Both the position numbers and the translations under genes were made by a program. This document shows positions 21,907 to 30,738 of a DNA stretch of 34,031 bases, in pieces (the stretch's first letter is position 1; every line of letters begins with the position of its first letter). Source of the stretch: Bilamarchaeum sp050303335 (lineage in GTDB: Archaea; Micrarchaeota; Micrarchaeia; Anstonellales; Bilamarchaeaceae); assembly GCA_050303335.1 (NCBI GenBank), contig JBNLBN010000014.1:1-34031 (forward strand), given 5' to 3'. The notes under the pieces are model-generated. The model saw only the letters and a program-made list of their open reading frames with translations, did not search any database and was not told the origin of the DNA.

Positions 21907-24309
21907 TCACCTGAGCTTGTTCACTGTCTTCCTGTAATATTTTTCAAAGAACACGTGGAGCATTCCATTTTCTATCTGTCTTTCCGTAACGACAAGGTAT
22001 CTGCCGAATCCGAAGACCCTCTCGAGCGATTTTTCAAGCCCTTCGGATGCCTCGTCAGTTCCTGTTATTCCGATTGCGAATGTCTTGATCCTGTGAAGCT
22101 TCCAGTTCTCCTCGACAGCCTTTTTAGCGTCTTCTACAGGGGATTCACCAACGTTGGCATGGCCGTCGGTAATTATGAACATCTGCTTGAAGCCCTTATG
22201 CTTTATTCCGGGCTCTCCCATCCTGTGGGCCATATGCCTGATAGGCCCTCCGAGAGGCGTTCCTCCTGAATATCCTGGGGACCTGATTTCACGCTCCTTG
22301 ATATCCTTCATCATGATAACAAGTTCGCCACTTGATCCTCCTGTGGTGCATCCTGCCACAATCAGAGGGTCATTAAGCACTTCGCTCGCTGTTCCAAGAT
22401 CCCCGCATGCTTCGAGCACTTGCTTCATTACATCTTCCATGGATCCGCTGCAGTCTACCAGCACCGCAGTCGCAACGTCCCTCTCCTCATAGACAACCTC
22501 GCTGTGATAATCCATATCGTCTATGATCCCGACCCTGAGGTTGTCAACAAAATTCTGGAACAGTTCAGGGTCAATCTCGCCCTCGTCAAGTCCGCGAACA
22601 AGCACCCCCTGCCTGGGAGCGTATTTCTTGAAAATGCTTCTTATTCTCTGCACCTGGAATTCATCCGGCCTGACGATCTCTCCCTTTGCAGGGACCTCGT
22701 CAATCACATGCTCATCCTTGGTGTATCCTTTCTCTGTATATCCGTCGTAGGTCTTCCTCTTCCCGGACGGCTTTTCCGTTTTTCCGGCCTTGGCCTGCCC
22801 GGGCTCGCTGAATGGTTTTTTGTCAGGGTTCAAGCCAGGTTTTCCTGGCACCCCTTTCTTCCTCTTTTTGACTATCAATTTCGATCCATGGGCGCTCGTC
22901 TTGGAATTATGGATCGGTGCCGGCAGTTTCAGGCCTTCGACCTCTTTTTCAAAGAGGCTGTACAGTCTTATAGCACAATTCAATGAACTCGTTCCGTCAG
23001 TTCCGAATCCCATCTCCATGCTGTCGATTATTTCCTTGCACTGGAGGAATCTTTCCCTTGCGAATTCCGGCAGTTCGCCGTTGAGCTGTCCGGCCGTTGC
23101 ATACTGCGAGACGGCCTCCAGAACGACTGCAACCTCGTGGAGCTTGTCTACTTCCTGCTCCGGTCCCATCTCATCCAGCTTCACGCCCCTGGCAAGCAGC
23201 TGCAGAACGTTTTCCCGGTAATCATCGGCAAGGTAGGGGTACCTCATGATGTTGTTAGCATCCACCCTTCCGTCATCCACAACGTTGTGGAGCATCTGGA
23301 GGAGTTCGGGTTTTGCAACAAGCTCCATAATGTCACCGAAATTCCTGACCTCCCGCAACTCTCCTTTCACCCCGACCACGGCTCCGTTTCTCAAGGGAGA
23401 AACGAATCTTGCCCCGAATTCCCCGTAATCGAATACATCAGGATGCATATTGACTACGAAAGACTGCCACATGTGATGGCCCAGTTCGTGCCTGTAGGAA
23501 ATCTTGTAGTTGAGCATATTCTCCTCTACAGTTTCGAACTTGTTCTGGTATGGTGGTATGGTGATCGTTCCATCAGGAACAGTAAAGAATGCCTGGCCCT
23601 TGCCTATCTCTATAGGCATATCCCGGCCCATCTCGACGGTTCCAAGGTGCTGCAGCCCGTATTCATGGACCGCCCTGTGCGCCATTGCAACTGATGAATC
23701 CCATTCCTGGATGTACTCGTCGAACTCGTTTCCGAAAAGCATGATTGCAGTCACTGATTTTTCATCATATTCGGCCAGCTTGTCCACAAAAGGCTCCCAC
23801 AGGATGTTCTTGTCCATGTTTGGTATGAACCTGTCAATGAATATGTCACATGCCGCATCGCAGCTGAACCTCTCGCAGCAGGCAGCAAGCTGGTAGACCC
23901 TCCACGAATCATGCGCGAATATCTCTTCTGTTTTTTCGATCAGCTTGTAAGCTGAAATGAGCATGTTCCTCTCATTCAGGTCAGCAACCGCGCCTATGAA
24001 ATTGTCGAGCTTGTCGTTCTCCAGTGGAACAAATTCTCCAATAAGAAGTGCACATGATGAATCGTCGCTGTAACCTTCCAGGATCCCTTCAAGCTGTGCA
24101 AGGCGGATCTCTTCATGCAGGATTATTGCCGCTGCTGAATCTGCAAGCTTTTCTGCAGCATTAACCATGTTCCTTTTTTCCAGGCTTGCAAGCGCATTCT
24201 TCAGGTGCTGGACCTTCTGGGAATCCTTCAGTTCATCTATCAGGGGCTCAAGCTGCTTTTCCTTCCCCGCAAGCCGCGGCGATTCGCAGAGAGCCTTCAC
24301 AAGCGTCAT
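21907..24309 (-). CDS. Metallopeptidase-like plus VWA-domain protein (MoxR partner)
   Basis: The 800-aa protein has three parts. Residues 1-200 are helical, probably a HEAT-like scaffold. Residues about 205-420 contain YRHELGHHMW (HELGH, 274-278) and VVDDGRVDA (345-350); together they match the HExxH plus acidic-D-R arrangement of metallopeptidase-like domains found in some VWA proteins. A basic, Pro/Gly-rich linker follows (about 465-540). The VWA domain (about 605-800) has a full MIDAS: DCSGS (619-623), Thr in SGGTPLGG (684) and Asp in ITDGHANV (715). It overlaps the AAA+ ATPase gene by four bases (ATGA), so the two are made together. VWA proteins of this kind act as adaptors for MoxR ATPases, as in NorD-NorQ and CobT-CobS. 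Protease activity is possible but unproven. Confidence 0.85.
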   Translation of the reverse strand: MTLVKALCESPRLAGKEKQLEPLIDELKDSQKVQHLKNALASLEKRNMVNAAEKLADSAAAIILHEEIRLAQLEGILEGYSDDSSCALLIGEFVPLENDKLDNFIGAVADLNERNMLISAYKLIEKTEEIFAHDSWRVYQLAACCERFSCDAACDIFIDRFIPNMDKNILWEPFVDKLAEYDEKSVTAIMLFGNEFDEYIQEWDSSVAMAHRAVHEYGLQHLGTVEMGRDMPIEIGKGQAFFTVPDGTITIPPYQNKFETVEENMLNYKISYRHELGHHMWQSFVVNMHPDVFDYGEFGARFVSPLRNGAVVGVKGELREVRNFGDIMELVAKPELLQMLHNVVDDGRVDANNIMRYPYLADDYRENVLQLLARGVKLDEMGPEQEVDKLHEVAVVLEAVSQYATAGQLNGELPEFARERFLQCKEIIDSMEMGFGTDGTSSLNCAIRLYSLFEKEVEGLKLPAPIHNSKTSAHGSKLIVKKRKKGVPGKPGLNPDKKPFSEPGQAKAGKTEKPSGKRKTYDGYTEKGYTKDEHVIDEVPAKGEIVRPDEFQVQRIRSIFKKYAPRQGVLVRGLDEGEIDPELFQNFVDNLRVGIIDDMDYHSEVVYEERDVATAVLVDCSGSMEDVMKQVLEACGDLGTASEVLNDPLIVAGCTTGGSSGELVIMMKDIKEREIRSPGYSGGTPLGGPIRHMAHRMGEPGIKHKGFKQMFIITDGHANVGESPVEDAKKAVEENWKLHRIKTFAIGITGTDEASEGLEKSLERVFGFGRYLVVTERQIENGMLHVFFEKYYRKTVNKLR

Positions 24310-25349
24310 TTCTTATCAATCCCATAAACGTCCTTTGCTATCTGCATCAATGCCCTTGCCGTTGCCCCGAAATCGCTTGTTATCGCGTTGAATATGCCCT
24401 CAAGAACAGCTGATCCGGCATCCTGGCCTGCGACAATGGCCTTTGTTGTATTGACTATAATCCTCGGAGACGGCGCCTCGGTTATATTCGTCATCGTTCC
24501 CTTAAGTTCGTTCTTGATCCTGTGGTCATCGACCTCAGTGACCGCCTCGTGCCTTGATTCAAGGTATACCCTCGCAATTCCTGCGCACAGTTTGCATATC
24601 TTCTCTACAGTCTCCCGGTGTGCCTGGATGCCGCTGACATTTGCCTCGACTATGGCCATGAGCTTCTTGTCTTCTGTCACCATCGGGAAATAGATCGTCT
24701 TGAGCCTCTGCCTCATTGCCTGGCCGACACGTTCGATTCCGCCGTCACCGTAATAAGGGTTAAGTGCGAAAATCACTATGGTATCCTTATGGAGTGGATA
24801 GACCTCCCCGGGCCCTGCATGGTCTGAAATGTTTACTTCACGCTCGTTGATTAGCGGGTGGAAAAGAGAATCAATATCCTTCCTGAGCTTGTGAAGTTCG
24901 TCTATAAAGAGCACTATCGGTTCATTGCACAACCCGGCAATCCCGATATTCGAAGGGTTGAAATGCTTGAACTGGACCATCTCCACCTTTCCGTTGATCT
25001 CAACATTGGCAAAGTCCACATCCCTTCTCCCGACGACTTTTGTCTCTGTCTTGTCGGGGTCGCATGTGAACCAGAGCATCGGAAGCTTCCATTCCTGTGC
25101 CAGGGACCGAACGACCATTGATTTTCCGACTCCAGTCGGGCCTACAAGAAGGGCTGACTGGCCGATCTTCTTTGCTATTTCAAGCGATTGCCTTTCATTT
25201 CCCTGAGATATATAATTGATCTCTTCTTCTTCCGGGATTCTTGCCTTTTCAAGGACCCCTCTGAGGCTCTCTTTTGTAGGGATGTAGACCCCGCTTGGCC
25301 TTCTCTCAAAACCATTAATCCGATCCAGCGCTAAATGTGTCACTTTCAT
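24306..25349 (-). CDS. MoxR-type AAA+ ATPase
   Basis: Walker A GPTGVGKS is at 70-77 and Walker B IVLFIDELHK at 145-153. The sensor I region is FALNPYYGDGG, and an arginine-bearing MRQRLKTIYFP follows. The insert between Walker A and B (TCDPDKTETKVVGRRD) is the MoxR/NorQ/CobS-type presentation of substrate loops. At 347 aa it is the normal size. MoxR ATPases form hexamers that remodel or activate protein complexes together with a VWA partner, here the next gene. The C-terminal ~100 residues form the lid helices. A TATA box at 25371-25382 lies about 25 nt before the ATG, so this gene begins its own transcript (ATPase-VWA-HEAT), separate from the upstream HEAT array. Confidence 0.92.
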   Translation of the reverse strand: MKVTHLALDRINGFERRPSGVYIPTKESLRGVLEKARIPEEEEINYISQGNERQSLEIAKKIGQSALLVGPTGVGKSMVVRSLAQEWKLPMLWFTCDPDKTETKVVGRRDVDFANVEINGKVEMVQFKHFNPSNIGIAGLCNEPIVLFIDELHKLRKDIDSLFHPLINEREVNISDHAGPGEVYPLHKDTIVIFALNPYYGDGGIERVGQAMRQRLKTIYFPMVTEDKKLMAIVEANVSGIQAHRETVEKICKLCAGIARVYLESRHEAVTEVDDHRIKNELKGTMTNITEAPSPRIIVNTTKAIVAGQDAGSAVLEGIFNAITSDFGATARALMQIAKDVYGIDKK

Positions 25350-25370
25350 GATAGGATTTTATCACGCCCT

Positions 25371-25382
25371 ATTTATAAATAT
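25371..25382 (-). promoter_or_regulatory. TATA box of the MoxR-VWA operon
   Basis: Minus-strand ATATTTATAAAT is centred about 27 nt upstream of the ATPase ATG, in an 84-base gap after the last array gene. A leaderless start is implied. Confidence 0.6.
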
Positions 25383-25433
25383 TGTTGCTATAAGTGTTTT
25401 TTTAGGATAATAGTTGCTGAAGGAAACCTGTAG

Positions 25434-26213
25434 TCAGTTCCTCTTCTTTTTGCCCGGAATAATGAGTTTTCCCCTGGACCGGCGCATCCTGTCCATGAAT
25501 TTCATGTATTTTTCTGCAGCCTTTGCCCTCTCACGCGTTGTCTCCTCGTATCTGGAGACGTAATTCCTGAACTTCTCAGGATCGCTTTCCTTCCATTCCA
25601 TATATTCAAGGGTCCTGGACGAAAGGATTTTGTTTCCAAGGAGGGGCACAATGCCTTCCAGCCCGCTGATATCGCGGATGGCATCTGCAAACCTGTCAAA
25701 GCTCAGGGAATCTATGTCCTTAATCAGGTGCGGCACTGCGGGCTCCCCGATTTCCATTATAGCCTTCTTACATTCACTTGAGAGGTACATGTCAATATCT
25801 GCAAAGCCTTTTGCGAATATGTCCATGTTTTCAGGAACCCGATCGAGCCGCTCGGCAACGTATGTCTTTTCGCACGACCTCAGGCCGTCAAAGTGTTTCC
25901 GTATCAGGTCGATCTCGCCCAGGGCAATAAGTGCTTCCAGAGCCGGTTTCCTGAAATATGACGTTTCTTTTGCAATAAAATCCGAAAGCGGCTTCGAAGC
26001 CCTCCGGTCCCCGATTTTTCCAAGTGCAAGTGCGACCTTCTCCCGGTCTGCGAATCCGTATTTCAGTTCGTTTATCAGCGCGGGGACAGCAAGATCTCCC
26101 CATTCCTGGAGCTTTCCCACTGCTGCTTCGGTTTCATTGTCCAGGACATTGCCGATTATTGCGCCGATATAGGCCCGCTTCGCGATCCTCACCGTGGTTT
26201 CTATCAGGTTCAC
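25434..26213 (-). CDS. HEAT-repeat paralogue, last of the array (tail lost)
   Basis: HEAT helix pairs are clear at about residues 20-110 (GDLAVPALINELKYG, ALALGKIGDRRASKPLSDFI, PALEALIALGEIDLI) and again at about 150-190 (IGEPAVPHLIKDI). The C-terminus keeps the helix with AAEKYMKFMDRM and then RGKLIIPGKKKRN, so the 'LxIP' element is present but the FR tail is missing. The PGTVDL signature is absent too. I prefer the GTG at 26213 (259 aa), because the TATA-like element at 26236-26245 is about 28 nt before it. A TTG at 26237 would lie inside that element. It therefore has its own promoter. An 84-base gap with another promoter separates it from the ATPase gene. Confidence 0.75.
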   Translation of the reverse strand: MNLIETTVRIAKRAYIGAIIGNVLDNETEAAVGKLQEWGDLAVPALINELKYGFADREKVALALGKIGDRRASKPLSDFIAKETSYFRKPALEALIALGEIDLIRKHFDGLRSCEKTYVAERLDRVPENMDIFAKGFADIDMYLSSECKKAIMEIGEPAVPHLIKDIDSLSFDRFADAIRDISGLEGIVPLLGNKILSSRTLEYMEWKESDPEKFRNYVSRYEETTRERAKAAEKYMKFMDRMRRSRGKLIIPGKKKRN

Positions 26214-26235
26214 AGGATGTAATTGTATGGAAACC

Positions 26236-26245
26236 AATATAAACA
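26236..26245 (-). promoter_or_regulatory. TATA-like element of the 25434-26213 gene
   Basis: Minus-strand GTTTATATT lies in the gap after the 26268 stop, about 28 nt before the preferred GTG start. Confidence 0.45.
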
Positions 26246-26267
26246 GTTTTTTTCACGATTTTCCACA

Positions 26268-27008
26268 TTATCTCAGGATCGACCTTCTAATTGCTTTGGG
26301 TTTAGGCCGTAGAGCGAAGGGGATATCCAGTTTATCCATATTGGCCGCTTTCGCCTGCATCAGGGCAGAATAATATGATGATGCTTCTGATTTATGTTTC
26401 TCATCATGGCTGGCATATTTCCGAAGAATCTCTTCCGCTTTTGAAATATCTACCGATTCCGGATTCTTCATCTCAATCGTGCAAAGAGCGCCGATGATCT
26501 GCAACCTCAGCTGTAGTTCAGCTTCCTGAAAATTCCCAAGAAGATGGTCTATCGCCCTGGTGTCTCCGATATTTCCAAGAGCTTCTGCCGCCCTCCAGTT
26601 CTGTTCATTAAGCTGTATTATCAAATCCGGAACCGCAACAGGGTCTCCGATTATCCCAAGAGAATGTGCAGCCTCATAGACAACCGCGGCGTCTTCATCC
26701 TTCAATAGCCTGATTAGCGAATTTACTGCATCAGGATCCCTGAATTTGCCTGCAGCTTCGCAGGCACATCTTCTCACGTGGGGACTCTCATCATCCAGCC
26801 TGGATCTTACGGGCCCTATTGCCCGTTCGTCCATGATATCTGCAAGCGCGTTTATCGCATAAGCCCTCACAAGCTCGTGGGGGTCTTCGAGCGCATTGAG
26901 CAGTTCCGGAACAAATTGTTCCTTTGATTCGAGATTATGCTGGATGTCAAAAATAGCATCAGATCTTATTTTGTAATCCGGATCGACCAGCCTTGTTCTA
27001 ATTTCCAT
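26268..27008 (-). CDS. HEAT-repeat paralogue
   Basis: At least five HEAT repeats span residues 1-180; typical units are AYAINALADIMDERAIGPV, CACEAAGKFRDPDAVNSLI and AAHSLGIIGDPVAVPDLI. The C-terminal module follows: TIEMKNPESVDISKAEEIL, a helix with SEASSYYSAL, KLDIPFALRP and the ending KAIRRSILR, in which Phe of the FR tail is replaced by Ile. The ATG at 27008 lies inside the previous gene (11-nt overlap) with AGGGTTG upstream. The next gene does not overlap and has its own promoter, and the tail here is only partly kept. 246 aa. Confidence 0.85.
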   Translation of the reverse strand: MEIRTRLVDPDYKIRSDAIFDIQHNLESKEQFVPELLNALEDPHELVRAYAINALADIMDERAIGPVRSRLDDESPHVRRCACEAAGKFRDPDAVNSLIRLLKDEDAAVVYEAAHSLGIIGDPVAVPDLIIQLNEQNWRAAEALGNIGDTRAIDHLLGNFQEAELQLRLQIIGALCTIEMKNPESVDISKAEEILRKYASHDEKHKSEASSYYSALMQAKAANMDKLDIPFALRPKPKAIRRSILR

Positions 27009-27750
27009 TGCAAGCAACCCTGAACATCTTTCTTTTCCGCTTTATCGTGGGAATCTCCAACTTTTTCGTTTCAACTGACTCTGCAAGACCTACATAGACA
27101 TCCATGCAAGTACTTTCATTTCCTCCTTTTTTAAGCGATTCCCTTAATTTCATGCGCACTGTTCCAAGGTCGTAGCCACCGATTCTTACCAATGCACCAT
27201 ATGCATCCCATTGTTTTTCAGGATCAACAAGTGCATCCAGCAAAAAAGGAACCATCGTTTTTCCACTCTTTTCCAGAGCCCTTCCGAAGTGGTCACTTTC
27301 AATTATGCATTTTCCCATCGATGAAATGATAATCCCAATTTCCGAATAATCCCCAATCTGTCCAAGTGCGGATGCTGCATATGTCCTGACCATCCCCTCT
27401 TGGTCTTGGCATTTTTCCTTTAAAACGTCCTTTGCCCTATCATCACCAATATTTCCAAGGCAGAAAATTATGTTGAGTATGCTTTGGGGCTTTGCATCCC
27501 TTGCGGCTTTGATTAGTTCAGGAACAGCAGCCGGGCCGAATCCTTCTAACGTTTCCAGAATATACGTTAGTACCAATCCGTTTTCATCAGAGAGCGCATT
27601 GACCAGGTGAGGTATCGCCCGCTCGTCGCCGATCTTTCCCAGTTCTTCTGCCGCCCTAATTCTGTAATCATCAGTAGGATGGCTTTCCAGATTGCGAATG
27701 TACCTTTCAAGTAAATGGTTGCGGGTCTGAATATCGAGCTTATCGTACAT
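26998..27750 (-). CDS. HEAT-repeat paralogue
   Basis: About five HEAT repeats are visible (IRAAEELGKIGDERAIPHLV, FGPAAVPELIKAARD, IFCLGNIGDDRAKDVL, AASALGQIGDYSEIGIII). The module then appears as YDLGTVRMKLRESL, a helix with MDVYVGLAESV, KLEIPTIKRK and the tail KMFRVACNGN. The tail codons AGGGTTGCT lie just before the ATG of the next paralogue at 27008. The start at 27750 lies 11 nt inside the upstream gene and follows AGGGTGG. The 250-aa protein has no membrane segment, so it is a soluble helical scaffold, probably for protein binding. Confidence 0.87.
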   Translation of the reverse strand: MYDKLDIQTRNHLLERYIRNLESHPTDDYRIRAAEELGKIGDERAIPHLVNALSDENGLVLTYILETLEGFGPAAVPELIKAARDAKPQSILNIIFCLGNIGDDRAKDVLKEKCQDQEGMVRTYAASALGQIGDYSEIGIIISSMGKCIIESDHFGRALEKSGKTMVPFLLDALVDPEKQWDAYGALVRIGGYDLGTVRMKLRESLKKGGNESTCMDVYVGLAESVETKKLEIPTIKRKRKMFRVACNGN

Positions 27751-28402
27751 GCAATGCCACCCTGAACATTTTTCTTTTCACTCCGCCTGATTTTGGAACA
27801 CTCATCTTCTTCCTGCTCTTTTCCATTTTCCTAACTATCCTCAAATAACACTCTATTGCGATACTCTGGTCTCGCTGCGCCTTCCCGATCTCTTTTTTCA
27901 CCGTTTCAACGTCAAGCGTTCCTGGATTTTTCTCCTCCCTCTTTGCAAGTAGATCGGCAGCGCTTAGCATCTCTTCAAATCCTCCTCCACGGATGATTTC
28001 CAGCAGATCCCCGACAGTGGCGTATTTTTCCAAGTATTCATCCATTTTCTTCCGTGTCTTTTCGTCAGTTCTCAACCTGCAGCAAGCTATCTGCCGGAAG
28101 CAATTTCGGCTTTCGAATTTTTCCAGTCCCTTTAATGCCACCTGCTGGACCCAGTCATCGCAATTACCAAGCTGTTTGATCATGATTTCCTCAGCCTGTC
28201 CTGTTTCTGCTACGACAAGGATGCTAATCAGTGGCACTACATCAGCATCCCGGAAGTAATGGCCTGAAAGCATTTCATCGACTTTTCCCAGAATCCGTGA
28301 TATATCATCAGATGAAAGCCTTTCATGATTCAAGGTAAATCTGTCCGATGCCTTCTTGAATTCATAATCATCAAGCGATTTTATGATGGAGTCCCCGATC
28401 AT
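27740..28402 (-). CDS. HEAT-repeat paralogue (divergent, short)
   Basis: This 220-aa member has weaker HEAT repeats (VVPLISILVVAETGQAEEIM, WVQQVALKGLEKF) but a clear module: KNPGTLDVETVKKEIGKA, a helix with IECYLRIVRKME, KKMSVPKSGG and the tail KRKMFRVALHVR. The tail codons AGGGTGGCA form the ribosome binding site of the next gene, whose ATG is 11 nt before this stop. I choose the ATG at 28402, preceded by GAGGATGA and, about 27 nt back, by a TTTAATAAAC box. A GTG at 28456 would overlap the upstream gene but adds a segment unlike other N-termini. The gene therefore appears to start a second transcript. Confidence 0.78.
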   Translation of the reverse strand: MIGDSIIKSLDDYEFKKASDRFTLNHERLSSDDISRILGKVDEMLSGHYFRDADVVPLISILVVAETGQAEEIMIKQLGNCDDWVQQVALKGLEKFESRNCFRQIACCRLRTDEKTRKKMDEYLEKYATVGDLLEIIRGGGFEEMLSAADLLAKREEKNPGTLDVETVKKEIGKAQRDQSIAIECYLRIVRKMEKSRKKMSVPKSGGVKRKMFRVALHVR

Positions 28403-28422
28403 AATATATTCATCCTCATAAA

Positions 28423-28434
28423 TGTTTATTAAAC
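28423..28434 (-). promoter_or_regulatory. TATA-like element of the 27740-28402 gene
   Basis: Minus-strand GTTTAATAAAC is centred about 27 nt before the ATG at 28402, in the 40-base gap after the 28443 stop codon. Confidence 0.45.
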
Positions 28435-28442
28435 GTAATCTT

Positions 28443-29789
28443 CTATAAATTGACACATCGCCGTCCCGCCATCCTGAATGCCTCCTTCACTGGTTTTTTC
28501 AATTTCGGCATATCCAGATCAGGCAGCTTGTACCTCACTTCCCGTGCAAGGGAAAGGTACATCGCTGTAATCTTCCTCAAATCCTCTCCCTGAACCTTTT
28601 CCTCATCGATGTATTCCCTGAGCCTATGCCTCATTTTCCCCAGATCGACTTTTTTCGGAGCAGACACTCCTGCAAGAAGCATTGCATATGTTGCAGAACA
28701 TCTTACCTGCATGTTTTCATCATCAAGCCTTTCGGAAATCTTTGCAACCAGTTTGTCTTCGTCGAAACCGAAACTTCCCCTCTTTTTTATCATCTCGGCT
28801 ATCGTCCGCAACGCCATCGTCCGAATCCCAGGGAACTGGTCATCCAGCATCTCGGTAAGGTGCGGCGCCATATCAGTAACCCTCACCTCCCTGTGTTGGT
28901 CTTTTAGGACAAGGTCAAAGCCCCTGATGATCCAGTATCTTGTCCGCGGGTTCGGGTCTTTCAAGTTTTCCATCAGCCGGTCGACAGCAGGGGGACCTTC
29001 GATGCTGCAAAGGCCGTAAAGGGCCCTTCCCCTGGTCAATGGATCACCCATCCGTTCAATCAGGTGCGGCACCGCCCTTTCTTTCAGATCGCTGATGCAT
29101 TCGATATCTTCAGGCACTTCGTTTCTCACGAAGAAATCGACCATTTTTTCCACAACATCATCATGTTTTCCTTTTTCTATTATCTTTCTTAATATCCACA
29201 ATGCCCGTCCCTTGACTTCTGGAGTTTCTTCAGAATCCAGCAGACCTGAAACTTCCGGAATAGCTCTTTTTCCGATCTTTACCAGGCCTTCTACAGCGTG
29301 TGATATCATTTTCTCATCATCCAGTCTGGAAATCAAAACAGGCACCGTTCTGGGATCAGCGACATGTGCAAGCGCTTCAAATGCAATTCCTCCCATCTCT
29401 TCATCGTGGCTTCCTGCAAGTTCCTGAAGCGGACCGCTTGCTTCCCTGATTCTCGTCCTGTATGAAATCGTCCTGATCACTCTTGCAGCATTGATCCTGA
29501 TATCCCTGTTGTCATTTTCAAGCGCATTGATCAGGTAGGGCAACGCTTCCCGCCTGTTTAGCGCATCCCTGATCGCTTCAAATATGTATCCTCTGTCCAG
29601 CTTGTCTACCAGTATCCTTATTCCGGCATCTCCCATATTCGAGAGGATTTTTGCAGCTCTTCCTGGGTTCGGTCCAAAAAGTTTTCTTTCAAGGAGTTCG
29701 AGGCCCCGTTTGCCATGTAGCCTGCAGACTGAGGGGAATACCCTGGCAATGTAATCTATCTCTTTTTCCATTATCCAGTCCCTAAGCAT
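28443..29789 (-). CDS. HEAT-repeat paralogue (longest, 448 aa)
   Basis: About ten HEAT repeats run from near residue 30 to 390 (for example MGGIAFEALAHVADPRTVPVL, AVEGLVKIGKRAIPEVSGLL, RALYGLCSIEGPPAVDRLM). The module reads APKKVDLGKMRHRLREYI, a helix with ITAMYLSLAREV, PDLDMPKLKKP and the tail EAFRMAGRRCVNL. The tail is extended by three residues compared with its relatives. The ATG at 29789 lies 8 nt inside the previous gene, with AGGAGG ten bases upstream; a longer in-frame start inside that gene is unlikely. The next gene is 40 nt away and has its own promoter. An out-of-frame ATG (after AGGATGG) remains where an overlapping start would be. Confidence 0.85.
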   Translation of the reverse strand: MLRDWIMEKEIDYIARVFPSVCRLHGKRGLELLERKLFGPNPGRAAKILSNMGDAGIRILVDKLDRGYIFEAIRDALNRREALPYLINALENDNRDIRINAARVIRTISYRTRIREASGPLQELAGSHDEEMGGIAFEALAHVADPRTVPVLISRLDDEKMISHAVEGLVKIGKRAIPEVSGLLDSEETPEVKGRALWILRKIIEKGKHDDVVEKMVDFFVRNEVPEDIECISDLKERAVPHLIERMGDPLTRGRALYGLCSIEGPPAVDRLMENLKDPNPRTRYWIIRGFDLVLKDQHREVRVTDMAPHLTEMLDDQFPGIRTMALRTIAEMIKKRGSFGFDEDKLVAKISERLDDENMQVRCSATYAMLLAGVSAPKKVDLGKMRHRLREYIDEEKVQGEDLRKITAMYLSLAREVRYKLPDLDMPKLKKPVKEAFRMAGRRCVNL

Positions 29790-30738
29790 TCCGGTTCCGC
29801 CTCCTGAATATTCTGCCCTTTGGAATCCTCGGAGCATGATCCAATTCGATTTCATGCATGTTATCCCGGACAGCCTCCGCTATCTTGCAATATGCCCTGC
29901 CTGCTTCCCTGCCTGCCGTGCTTCCGTGTTCGCCTACGAATTCCATCAGCGTTTCCCTAATCTTTCCAAGATCGACTGAATTTGGAAAATCAGTTTCAAT
30001 GTTCATGATTGCGACGACCGATCTTCTCCGGATAGCATCATCCTCATTCTTCAAAGCCTGGACCAGATCCGGAATAGCCGGCTGCCCGATCTTCCGAAGC
30101 GCTTTCACAGCATTTCCCCAAACCAGTTGTGCATCGTCACTTAGGATCCTGATCAATTCCTTGATTGCTTCGTTGCACTTAAGCATACCCAGTGATTCCG
30201 CAGCATTCGCCCTTACGTATACTTCTCCGTCATGAAGTGCTGAAATCAAGATTGGGCTGGCCGAGCGATCGCCGATTTCTCCGAGCGCAATTGCAGCGTT
30301 TCCGCGAACGGTACCATCAGAATCCCCGAATGTTTCAATTAATGCCGGTATTGCTGACGAATCGCCAAGTTCACCGAGAGCAATCACAGCGGCTAATCTG
30401 ACATCCCCTCTCAGGTCATGCAATGCCCTAATTAAAGGTTGAACAGCACTCCTGTCCCTGATTTTTCCAAGAACCGATGCAGAGCAGTAAACACTGTTCA
30501 GTTCATCGCTCCTTAAGGCATTTATGAGGTGCCCGACAGCCGGCTTGCCGATTTTTACAAGCGCCTCCAGGATCTTATCATCAGCAGAGCCTGTTTCATC
30601 ATCCCCCAGCCCGTACGCTTCAATCAAAGGGACGGCTGCTCTCACATCCCTGATATTTCCAAGTATCACTGCTGCATTCCTTCTTGTCATGTCCTCCGGA
30701 TCCTTCAGCTCTTTCAGGAGCGTTTCAAAGTCAGGCAT
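29782..30738 (-). CDS. HEAT-repeat paralogue (PBS-lyase-like, archetype of the array)
   Basis: This is the most regular member. About eight repeats of the PBS-lyase HEAT type cover residues 5-245 (IALGELGDSSAIPALIETF, AIALGEIGDRSASPILISAL, AAESLGMLKCNEAIKELI), which form an alpha-alpha superhelix for protein binding. The shared module begins at about 247: NIETDFPNSVDLGKIRETL, MEFVGEHG, a helix with AGRAYCKIAEAV, HEIELDHAPR and the tail GRIFRRRNRNA. The tail codons AGGAGG are the ribosome binding site for the gene starting at 29789. Its own ATG lies 8 nt inside the upstream gene. No chromophore or phycobilin genes are near, so lyase function is not implied. Confidence 0.9.
   Translation of the reverse strand: MPDFETLLKELKDPEDMTRRNAAVILGNIRDVRAAVPLIEAYGLGDDETGSADDKILEALVKIGKPAVGHLINALRSDELNSVYCSASVLGKIRDRSAVQPLIRALHDLRGDVRLAAVIALGELGDSSAIPALIETFGDSDGTVRGNAAIALGEIGDRSASPILISALHDGEVYVRANAAESLGMLKCNEAIKELIRILSDDAQLVWGNAVKALRKIGQPAIPDLVQALKNEDDAIRRRSVVAIMNIETDFPNSVDLGKIRETLMEFVGEHGSTAGREAGRAYCKIAEAVRDNMHEIELDHAPRIPKGRIFRRRNRNA

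Noticed and set aside
29782..30738. Phycobilin (PBS) lyase activity of the HEAT proteins
   Set aside because: PBS-lyase-type HEAT repeats are a general scaffold. No phycobiliprotein or bilin genes are present, and the repeats alone do not indicate catalysis.
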